Shown here in pieces: positions 19,101 through 26,000 of a DNA stretch of 26,000 nucleotides. Within the stretch, counting starts at the first letter, position 1; each line of letters opens with the position of its first letter. A program made the position numbers and the translations under genes. Where the stretch lies: NCBI GenBank assembly GCA_963575745.1, contig CAUYUJ010019604.1:252276-278275 (forward strand), in the 5' to 3' direction. Source of the DNA: Prorocentrum cordatum (Eukaryota; Sar; Dinophyceae; Prorocentrales; Prorocentraceae). Below the pieces are notes generated by a model. It was not told the DNA's origin and made no database searches. It saw nothing but the letters and a program-made list of their open reading frames with translations.

Positions 19101-19576
19101 TTCAGCACGCCATCAAGGTCTTCAAACAGATCCCCTACGTCTTCGAGCTGAAGGGCACGAAGCGCTTCGAGCCCGGGGACCCTCTCATCGCTTTCCTGGG
19201 GTGCATGCGCGAGGGCAAGCGCTTGCCGCCCGAGGTTTGGTCCGCTTGGGAGAAGACGTTGGCCTCGGACACCCGCGGCGTCCTGGACCCTCGGCACCAG
19301 CACGAAAACTTTCGGCTCGGCTACGGCATGGGCATCTACTGGGAGACGCTGGCGAGGTGGATCAACACGCGCGCTCGTCGCGACGCAAGGCGTCTTGGCG
19401 TGCCCCTCGTTTTCCTGCAGGCCGTGGACGAGTGCAACACGATCCAAGGCGATCCCGATGCGGGCCGGCGCCTCCTGAGCGTCCCGAACATGCACAAGAC
19501 CGGGGACATCCACGGCGTCTTGCCGGCGCACGTCGGCATGGAGGTTCGGTTCACGGCCGCGCAGGAGGGGCTGAAA
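16154..19576 (+). CDS. Helitron transposase segment 2: two-tyrosine Rep end and helicase core
   Basis: Continues segment 1 in the +1 frame; the frame is closed by TAA 16151-16153, so the shift falls at about 16154-16160. The continuation is sensible: LDEGEVLPHVGSQ follows the Rep strand. The Helitron two-tyrosine motif is RFYINSYTTK, Tyr codons at 16454 and 16466 (Y-x3-Y-x2-K), the residues that attack DNA in Rep. PIF1-like helicase motifs: Walker A GQGGSGKTH (Lys codon 18584), a Walker B-like TIEEVSMV near 18839-18862 in which the usual Asp is Glu, and GDFLQLKP near 18992. The frame runs on to TGA 19628-19630, but the last 17 or so codons (RAGAAGHHRFLRV) are out of frame relative to the helicase. 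No separate start is expected; this is a broken part of one gene. Confidence 0.85.
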
Positions 19577-20234
19577 AAAGTTGGGGCTCGTGCAGGAGCA
19601 GCGGGCCACCATCGTTTCCTTCGAGTTTGAGCACGAGGACGAGCAGCGGTACAACGAGTGCGATCCAGGCCAGCTCTTCCGCCCCCGTTTCTTACCACAG
19701 GGAATCTGGCTGCAGGTGCACGGCTTTAAGGAGTCCCCGATCTACCAGGAGGTCGCCGAATTGCTGCTACAGGGCGCCGACGGCGCTGACGAAGTAGACC
19801 AGGCCAAGGCGCGGGCTCGGAGCTTGCTGATGTTCAGGCCCAGCGAGCAGGAGTTCACGTGGCAGAGCTCGGGGCCGCACACCGTGTGCCGCTCGGGGTT
19901 CACTCTGACTCACGCGTCCTACCTCACCTCCACGTTGTCGCAGGGCCAGACGCTCCGCAAGGGCGTCACCATCGACTGCGCGAGGGACGAGGACGCTGGC
20001 CGCACGGGCATGTCGGACGACCAGTGGTGGCTGCACCTCTACGTCATGCTCTCCCGCGCCACGTGCATGCGGAACATGCTGATCCTGCGGCCGCCCTCGC
20101 GCGAGTTTCTGGAGCGCGGGCCGCCGGCGTCATTGCGGGAGGCGCTCAAGGAGTTCGATGAAAAAGCGAAGACCTCCAGGGATGAGGCCGAGCAGCTCGC
20201 CGCGGAGCTTGGCTTCGTGCTGCCGCACGCCTGA
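19575..20234 (+). CDS. Helitron transposase segment 3: helicase C-terminal domain
   Basis: Continues segment 2 in the next frame, beginning right after an in-frame TGA at 19572-19574 and joining at the A6 run 19574-19579. It contains PIF1/UvrD-like C-terminal motifs: LTHASYLTSTLSQGQTL (motif V region, about 19905-19955) and YVMLSRAT (motif VI, 20040-20063). These form the second half of the ATP site, so the helicase needs both segments. It ends at TGA 20232-20234, followed after 22 nt by a hairpin element. The Glu/Ala-rich end looks natural. Confidence 0.85.
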   Translation, partial: KKLGLVQEQRATIVSFEFEHEDEQRYNECDPGQLFRPRFLPQGIWLQVHGFKESPIYQEVAELLLQGADGADEVDQAKARARSLLMFRPSEQEFTWQSSGPHTVCRSGFTLTHASYLTSTLSQGQTLRKGVTIDCARDEDAGRTGMSDDQWWLHLYVMLSRATCMRNMLILRPPSREFLERGPPASLREALKEFDEKAKTSRDEAEQLAAELGFVLPHA

Positions 20235-20256
20235 GCGCCGCGGCGCGCGCCTGGAG

Positions 20257-20347
20257 GCCCGCGGGGTTGTCCCAACGGCTAGCTCCCACGCCCCAGCGGC
20301 CTACGAGGTTGTCTCAACGGCCTAGCCCGAAGGTTTGTCCCGACGGC
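20257..20347 (+). repeat. Cluster of three hairpin elements after the transposase
   Basis: Copies at 20257-20279 (CGC/CAA subtype, 22 nt after the stop), 20299-20321 (inner pair G-C replaced by A-T, compensatory) and 20325-20347 (degenerate inner stem). CTAG follows the first within two bases, the second within one base and the third after eight bases (20356-20359). Confidence 0.8.
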
Positions 20348-20518
20348 TTCGCGATCTAGCCGTCGGCAGACGCGCGCGCGCTGGCCGAGGCGGCGACGGC
20401 GCTGAGGAAAATGGATTTGCTTGCCCCGACGAGGGGGAAGGGGAGGTGCACATGGAGAAAAGGCAGGGGGATGAGGAGGGAAGGTGCATGGGGGAGGGCG
20501 ACGACGAGGAGGAGGTGG

Positions 20519-20660
20519 CGCGAGAGGAGGAGGAGGAGGAGGAGGAGGAGGAGGAGGAGGAGGAGGAGTAAGAGGAGGAGGAGGAGGAGGAGGAGGAGGA
20601 GGAGGAGGAGGAGGAGAAGAGAAAGAGGAGGAGGAAGATAAATAGAAGGAGGAAGAGAGG
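20519..20660 (+). repeat. (GAG)n microsatellite
   Basis: An almost pure GAG/GGA run with a few interruptions. Apparent Glu-rich reading frames here are artefacts of the repeat. Confidence 0.95.
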
Positions 20661-20718
20661 GCAGTGCAGGGGGCGAGAGGAGAGTGTCCGCCTGAGCGCG
20701 GCCGCGACTTAGCTCGGT

Positions 20719-21033
20719 GCCTGCGGGGCTGTCCCAACGGCTTGCTCTCGCGCCCCAGCGGCTCGCGGGGTTGCCCCAACGGCTTCGCGATCTAGCCGTC
20801 GGCAAACGCGCGCTTGATTGCCGTGGCGGCGAGGGCGCCGAGGAACATCGATTTGCTTGCCCCGACCAGGGTGGCGGGGAGGTGCGCATGGAGAAGAGCC
20901 AGGCGGAGGATGAGGAGGAGGGAAGGGGTATGGGGGAGGGCGATGATGAGGAGGAGGTGGAGGACGAGGATAAGCAGGAGAATAAATAGGAGGAGGAGAA
21001 GACATAGCAAAAGGCGAGGGAGAGTGTCCGCCA
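20719..21033 (+). repeat. Segmental tandem duplication, copy 2, with two hairpin elements
   Basis: Hairpins at 20719-20741 (loop CTG) and 20761-20783 (inner G-T pair replaced by G-C), then CTTCGCGATCTAGCCGTCGG and CTAG at 20792-20795, GATTTGCTTGCCCCGAC, an interrupted GAG tract and GAGAGTGTCCGCC. Clearly homologous to copy 1. Confidence 0.75.
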
Positions 21034-21099
21034 GGGGGAGGAGGGAAGGGCTAAGGGGAAGCTAAACAGATTCTCATGTGGGGTCCTTCCGTCGGAGTA

Positions 21100-22870
21100 A
21101 TTGGAGACTCATGTCACCTATTCTATTGTGGACAATACAGAACTCTGTCTCGCGCGCGCGTCTGAGTTCTGCATTGCCCACAATAGAAAAGTCGACGCGT
21201 CCGTCGGCCTCCTTATAGAGCCACGGGAATTTTGAATTCAGTGTTTGGAATTACATGTCAACTGTGCGAATGTGGATTATACAGAAATGTGTCTCGCGCG
21301 TCTGAGTTCTGTATTGTACACGCTAGAAAAGTCGACGCGACCGCCGGCCTGCTCAAAGAGCCATAGAATTGTTGAATTCAGTTTTTGGAATCACACGTCG
21401 GCCTTTATATTGTGGACAATACAGAACTCTGTCGCGCGCGCGACTGAATTCTGTAGCGTCCTCACTAGAAATGTGGGCGCGTCCGTCGGCCTCCTTAAAG
21501 AGCCACGACACATTTTGAATTCAGGCTTTGGAATCACATGTCGACTTTGCTATTCTGGACAATGCAGAACTCTGTCGCGCGCGCGCGCGTCTGAGTTCTG
21601 CATTGCCCACACTAGAACAGTCGACGCGTCCGTCGGCCTCCTCAAAGAGCCACCGGAATTTGGAATTCTTTTTTTTTGAAAGCACATGTCGACTTTTCTA
21701 TTGTGGACAATGCAGAACTCTGTCGCGCGCGCGCGTCTGAGTCCTCTATTGTCCACACTAGAAAGAGGTGGACGCGTCCGTCGGCCTCTTCAAAGAGCCG
21801 CCGATATTTTGAATTCATTTTTTGAAATCGCATGTCGACTTTCCTAATGTGGACTATACAGAACTCTGCCGCGCGCGCGTCTGAGTTCTGTATGGTCCAC
21901 ACTAGAAAAGTCGACGCGTCCGTCGGCCTCCTTAAAGAGCCACAGAAATTTTGAATTCAATTTTTGGAATTACATGTCGACGATGCTAATGTGGACAATA
22001 CAGAACTCTGTCGCGCGCGCGCGCGTCTGAGTTCTGTATTGTCCACAATAGAAGGGTCGACGCGTCCGTCGGCGTCCTTAAATGGCCACGGAAATTTTGA
22101 ATTCCGTTTTTGGAATTACATGTCGACTGTTTCTGTTGTGGATAATACAGAACTCTGTCGCGCGCGCGCGCGTCTGCGTCCTGTATTGTCCACACTAGAA
22201 AGAGGTGGACGCGTCCGTCGGCCTCCTTAAAGACCCACAGAATTGTTTAATTTTGTTTTTGGAATTACATGTCGACTTTGCTGTTGTGGACAATACAGAA
22301 CTCTGTCGCGCGAGCGCGCGTCTGAGTTATACACACAATAGAAAAGTCGACGCGCCCGTCGGCTTCTTTAAAGGGCCATAGAAATTTTGGATTCAGTTCT
22401 TGGAACCACATGTCGACTTTAATATTCTGGACAACACAGGACTCTGTCGCGCGCGCGCGTCTGAGTTCTGTATTGTCCACACTCGAAATGTGGACGCGTC
22501 CGTCGGCCTCCTTCAAGAGCCACAGAAATTTTGAATTCAGTTTTTGGAAACGCATGCCACCTATTCTATTGTGGACAAAACAGAACTCTGTCGCGCGCGC
22601 GCGCGTCTGAGTTCTGTATTGCCCACGCCAGAAAAGTCGGCGCGTCCGTCGGCCTCCTTAAAGAGCCACAGAAATGTTTATTTCAATTTGTGGGATTCCA
22701 TGCCACTTTTGCGGATGTGGACAATACAGAAGTCTGCCGCACGCGCACGCATCTGAGTCATATAACGTCCACATTAAGAAAAGTCGACGCGTCCGTCTGC
22801 TTTTTTAAAAGAGCAACAAAATGTTGAATTCAGTGTTTGGAATTACATGTCGACTATGCTAGTGTGGCCG
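21100..22870. repeat. ~145-bp satellite, 12 units, each with a long palindrome and a CG-repeat loop
   Basis: The unit landmark GTCGACGCGTCCGTCGGCC (with variants) recurs near 21191, 21332, 21474, 21620, 21767, 21909, 22056, 22206, 22346, 22491, 22637 and 22783. Every unit has an inverted repeat, best seen near 22000-22050: arms ATTGTGGACAATACAGAACT and its complement flank TGT(CG)nTCTG. The rest of the unit carries CCTTAAAGAGCCACAGAAA, TTTTGAATTCA and GGAATTACATGTCGAC. No gene is supported; short frames here are repeat shadows. Confidence 0.92.
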
Positions 22871-23060
22871 CAGCTTTTATGCTTCGTCGGCAAATTCAAA
22901 GTTACCCTATATTTTCAAGCCCCAGGCCGGTCCCAGAATAATGAGGTTGTATTTGGTGTTGTTTCGCAACATTTTGAAATGCTTGGGTAAGTTCAGGGTA
23001 ACCCTGGCATTACGCCGAAAACCAGAGAAGAAGTAGCTAATCGATAGGGTTGAACAGCAG
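22871..23060. other. Unique lower-GC spacer
   Basis: About 190 bases between the satellite and the trinucleotide repeats, with no repeat structure, gene or RNA that I can see. GGGTAACC/AGGGTAACCCTGG-like strings near 22905 and 22997 are the only short similarity. Confidence 0.4.
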
Positions 23061-23067
23061 CGCCCCG

Positions 23068-23110
23068 TCATGGAAGAGGAGGAGGAGGAGGAGGAGGAGG
23101 AAGAAGAGTT
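23068..23110. repeat. (GAG)n microsatellite
   Basis: A short GAG run ending in GAAGAAGAG. Confidence 0.9.
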
Positions 23111-23405
23111 CGAGATTCGAGGCAGTTGTTTGTCGTTTTCGGCCCCCTGGGGCCGCTTCCAGACCCCGGAGCCGTCACAAAATGACCCGGGATGGAAAAT
23201 TGTGTCCCGGGGGTGCGGGAATCGTCCCGAGCGGCCGCCGGAGGCCCGAGCCATGGCCAGAAAACCGACCGGGGAGGAGAGGAGGGAGGGGACAGATGGA
23301 CGGAGAGGCCAGAGGGATGGGGGATGAGGGGAGGGGAGGGCGGAAAGAGGGACAGAGTGGTGGACGGGCGTGGCCACACTGGCCGCCCTCAACCGCCAGA
23401 AGTTC
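23111..23405. other. GC-rich unique segment, no supported gene
   Basis: Short open frames exist on both strands, but all run into the flanking microsatellites and none shows a recognisable domain. The 3' part (about 23270-23345) is a purine-rich GGGGA-type simple sequence. Confidence 0.4.
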
Positions 23406-23407
23406 GT

Positions 23408-23412
23408 GAGTT

Positions 23413-23469
<57 letters not shown>

Positions 23470-23530
23470 TTCGTGAGCTGTCGTCGTCGTCGTGAGCTGC
23501 CCCCGTTGCGTCGTCGTCGTCGTCGTCGTG
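23408..23530. repeat. (GTC)n microsatellite with interruptions
   Basis: A pure TCG run to about 23475, then two GTGAGCTG interruptions and a second TCG run to about 23530. Asp-rich or Ser-rich reading frames here are artefacts. Confidence 0.95.
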
Positions 23531-23539
23531 GAGCCCTCC

Positions 23540-24900
23540 CAGGCCGACTTGCACCGATTCCGTGACATTGTAGCTCCCTCTTGGGTCCTTCCTAGGCCGT
23601 CTTGCACCAACTCCGTGATATTTGGACGCCCTCTTGGAGCCGAGCCCTCCCAGGCCGTCTTGCACCCACTCCGTGACATTCGAACTCCCTCTTGGAGCCC
23701 TCCCAGGCCGTCTTGAAGAGGCCCGAGGGCCCCAAGAAGATGGCCCCAAGGAAGGTGTGCAATTGCACGCCGCACTTGGGGGCCTCTGGAACTCACTTGG
23801 GGCATCCTTGGGGCCGTCCTGGAGCCCTCTCATGCCGTCTTGGAGGGGGCCGAGGCCTCCAAGAGTGCCCCAAGAGGGCTCCAAGAGGGCCCCCGACAGG
23901 GCCCGAAGCGGGCCCCCAAGAAAGGCCCAAGATGGCCACGGGGGGGATACGTAGCACCCCGCAATTGCGGATAACAGTGAGGGCGCGGGCAGGCGGGCGC
24001 AGCGCCTGCGACCCACCCGCGACCCACCCGCCTCGCGATGACATAAAAGAAATGGCCCTTCCCAGGCCCCGTCGACCCTCCTGGACCCTTCCCAGGGCCG
24101 TCGGAGGGGCCCAAGAGAGCCCCATAACGGCTCCAAGAAACTCCCAAGAGCGTTTACGCGAAGCCTCTCTCGCGTGACCGATCTCGGGGCCCTCTTGGGG
24201 GCCTCTTGGGGCCCTCTTGGAGCCCCTTGGAGCCCTCTCGGGGCCCTCTTGGACCCTTCCCGGGGCCTTCGGAAGGGCCCAAGAGAACCCCAAGACGGCT
24301 CCAAGAGGGGCCCAATATAGCCCCAAGCAGGTTCCGAGAGAGCCCCCAGAGGGCTCTTATCGCGCATGTCGTGCGCATGTCGTGGACATGGGGCCCAGAA
24401 CGACGACGACATGCACACGACATGCGCTCTTGGGCCCTTCTTGGGACCCTCCCAGGGCCCTCTTAAAGCGCTCTTGGGGCCTTTTTGGCCCCTTCCCAGG
24501 GCCCTCGGAAGGGCCCAGGAGGGCCCCAAGACGGCCCCAAGAGGTCCCCAAGAGCGGTCACGCGACGCCTTTGTCGCGTGACCGATCTCGAGGCCCTCAT
24601 GGGAGCCTCTTGGGGCCCTCTTCGAGCTTCTTGGAGCCCGCTCGGGGCCTTTTGGGACCCTTCCCAGGGCCGTCAGAGGGGCCCAAGAGGGCCCCCGGAC
24701 GGTTCCAAGAGGCCCCCAAGAGGGCCCCAAACCAATTCTATGCCATAGAGTTGGTCTGGGGCCCTCTTGGGATTCTCTTGGGGCCATCTTGGAAACGTCT
24801 TGGGGCCCTCTTGGGCTCTTCCCAGGGCCTTGGCCATGTCCAACTCGGAGTTGGACATGGGCCCTCTTAGAACCGTCTTGGGGTCCTCTTGGAAACGTAT
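23540..24900. repeat. Array of nested palindromes built from GGGCCCTCTTGG and its complement
   Basis: CCAAGAGGGCCCC blocks alternate with GGGGCCCTCTTGG blocks so that whole segments fold back. Distinct palindromic cores sit at the turns: 24556-24583 (perfect 11-bp arms GGTCACGCGAC/GTCGCGTGACC), 24731-24755 (ACCAATTCTAT/ATAGAGTTGGT), 24835-24859 (perfect 12-bp arms CATGTCCAACTC/GAGTTGGACATG) and about 24365-24428 (CATGTCGTG repeats inverted). A unit of about 405 bp is visible between 24154 and 24560. The long frame on the minus strand (690 codons) is made of this repeat and is not called as a gene. Confidence 0.85.
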
Positions 24901-24904
24901 TGGA

Positions 24905-26000
24905 ATGTGGTGTAAGGTGTGTAGCGCGTGCACCCCATGTGGTGCAATATATGTGCTGTAACCTTAGTGGTGCGTGCAACCTCTGTGGTGCAATCTATAT
25001 GGTTCAAGCTATGTGGTGCGTGCATTCTCTGTGATGCAATCTATTTGGTGTAAGCTATGTGGTGCGTGCACTCTATGCGGTCCAATATATGTGGTGTAAG
25101 CTACGTGGCGCGTGCAATATGTGTGGTGCAATATATGTGGTATAGGCTACGTGGTGCGTGCAACCTCTGTGGTGCAATATATGTGGTGTAGGCTTTGTGG
25201 TGCGGGCAATCTCTGTGGTGCAATATCTGTGCTGCAAGCTATGTGGTGCGTGCACTTCATGTGGTGCAATCTATGAGGTGCAAGCTATGTGGTGCGTGCA
25301 CTCTCTGTTGTGCAATATATGTGGTAAGCGCTATGTGCTGCGTGTAATCGTTGTGGTGCAACATATGTGGTGTAAGCCATGTGGTGCATGCAATATCTGT
25401 GGTGTAAGCTATGTGCTCCGTGCACTCTATGTGGTGCAATAGATGTGGTGTACGTTATGTAACGCGTACAATATTTGTGGTGCAAACTATGTGGTGTAAG
25501 CTACGTGGTTCGTGCACCCTATGTTGTGCAATCTATGTGGTGTAGGCTTTGTGGTGCGTGCAATCTCTGTCGTGCAATCTGCGTGGTGTAAGCTACATCG
25601 TGCGTGCGCTCTATGCGGTGCAATCGATGTGGTGTAAGCTATGTGATGCAATCTATGTGGTGCACGATATGTGGTGGAAGCTATGTGGTGTAATCTCCGC
25701 GGTTCAATATATGTGGTGTAAGCTATGTGATGAAGACTATGTGGTGCAGTCTATGTGGTGCAGTCTACGTGGTGCAATATATATATATATGTATATATAT
25801 GTATGTGTGGCACAATCTATGTGGTACAACCTATGTGGTGCAATCCATGTGGCGCAATATCTGTGGTGCACTCTACGCGGTGTACGCTATGTGGTGCATT
25901 CTATGTGGTGCAATCTATGTGGTGCAACCTATGTGGTGCAATCTATGTGGGCAAGCTATGTGGGCAAGTCTATGTCGTGCAATCTCTGTGGGCGGCGACG
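24905..26000. repeat. 46-bp higher-order satellite of ~15-bp subunits, runs off the right edge
   Basis: The subunit is about TATGTGGTGCAATC. Three variants (ending GCGTGCA, TGCAA and TGTAAG) form a 46-bp unit; the GGTGCGTGCA landmark falls at 25015, 25061, 25107 and 25153 and continues to about 25430, after which order decays to single subunits. An (AT)n tract interrupts it at about 25778-25805. Short Cys/Val-rich frames are repeat shadows. Confidence 0.9.

Larger units (their letters stand above)
9940..20234 (+). mobile_element. Helitron-like element: coding span of a USP-RepHel transposase
   Basis: One ancestral gene of about 3,430 codons covers this span in three reading frames. Domains in order: Lys-rich N-terminus, USP-type cysteine protease (about 11220-12000), pentapeptide repeat, C2H2 finger (12514-12582), Cys-rich Helitron N-terminal domain (about 13060-13420), Helitron replication initiator with HUH (15145-15153) and two-tyrosine motif (16454-16468), and PIF1-family helicase (about 18440-20100). 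Rolling-circle Helitrons cut and rejoin single strands with the Rep domain and unwind with the helicase. Element ends cannot be fixed: no clear 5' TC end was identified, and the CTAG sites downstream of hairpins at 20356 and 20792 are followed by C, not the T expected for a canonical Helitron target. The RPA1-like genes at 5663 and 8240 may be part of the same element. Two frameshifts suggest inactivity or assembly error. Confidence 0.85.
20257..20693 (+). repeat. Segmental tandem duplication, copy 1
   Basis: Runs from hairpins through CTTCGCGATCTAGCCGTCGG, a GATTTGCTTGCCCCGAC block and a (GAG)n tract to GAGAGTGTCCGCC. The same order recurs 436 bp downstream, where the second copy lacks one hairpin and has a shorter (GAG)n tract. 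Confidence 0.75.

Noticed and set aside
19574-19580. Programmed -1 frameshift at the A6G string
   Set aside because: The downstream helicase lies in the +1 (or -2) frame, not the -1 frame.
20519-20660. Glu-rich protein encoded by the GAG tract
   Set aside because: A simple microsatellite; both duplicate blocks show different tract lengths with no conserved frame.
2125-20783. The repeated hairpins as a CRISPR array
   Set aside because: Spacing is irregular over kilobases, copies vary and occur inside genes, and the genome is eukaryotic.
2125-20783. The hairpins as tRNA-like or SINE-head sequences
   Set aside because: No A-box or B-box pattern (no GGTTCGAATCC-type T-loop) and each copy is only 23-25 nt.
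22907-24979. 690-codon open frame on the minus strand
   Set aside because: Composed of the Gly/Pro/Ser-rich translation of the palindromic repeat and microsatellites, with no domain; the frame is open because the repeat unit lacks stops.
25158-25442. Cys/Val-rich small protein frames
   Set aside because: Direct translation of the 46-bp satellite on either strand.

Overview
The window looks like nuclear DNA of a dinoflagellate. It is GC-rich with long intron-free reading frames, all on the + strand, separated and followed by large amounts of tandem and palindromic repeat. There are spliced-leader-like relics just upstream of some start codons, and one gene belongs to an ankyrin-like/G-patch architecture that I associate with dinoflagellates. 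The genus cannot be fixed from sequence alone; a Prorocentrum-like genome is only a guess. Nothing looks bacterial or viral.

Layout. 3-2102: a 5'-truncated gene with an Ala/Pro-rich repeat linker and no firm family. 2857-3699: a protein with two ankyrin-like modules and a G-patch. 4529-5140: a weak unknown reading frame. 5663-7585: an intact RPA1-like single-strand DNA-binding protein (OB folds A, B and C with a zinc ribbon). 8240-9196: a decayed paralogue of its N-terminal half. 9940-20234: a very large Helitron-type transposase (RepHel) split over three frames by two +1 shifts. In order it carries a ubiquitin-specific protease (USP) domain, a C2H2 finger, a Helitron replication initiator (HUH and two-tyrosine motifs) and a PIF1-like helicase. 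20257-21033: duplicated hairpin plus (GAG)n blocks. 21100-22870: a 12-copy ~145-bp satellite with a palindrome in every unit. 23060-23530: trinucleotide repeats. 23540-24900: an array of nested palindromes. 24905-26000: a 46-bp higher-order satellite.

Two things stand out. First, Helitrons elsewhere are known to carry RPA-like genes and OTU-type deubiquitinase domains. Here RPA1-like genes lie just upstream of a RepHel whose deubiquitinase is of the unrelated USP type. Second, a 23-25 nt imperfect hairpin occurs at least 22 times, always in the orientation of the genes, with base-pair covariation between copies. One copy lies 22-26 nt after the stop codon of every one of the five recognisable genes. 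Three unrelated or only partly related genes share an ordered three-hairpin 3' cassette, and other copies are embedded in frame inside coding sequence. This looks like an RNA-level or mobile 3' element and is the best candidate here for an undescribed system.

All motif and repeat calls were made by eye; no search or folding program was run.
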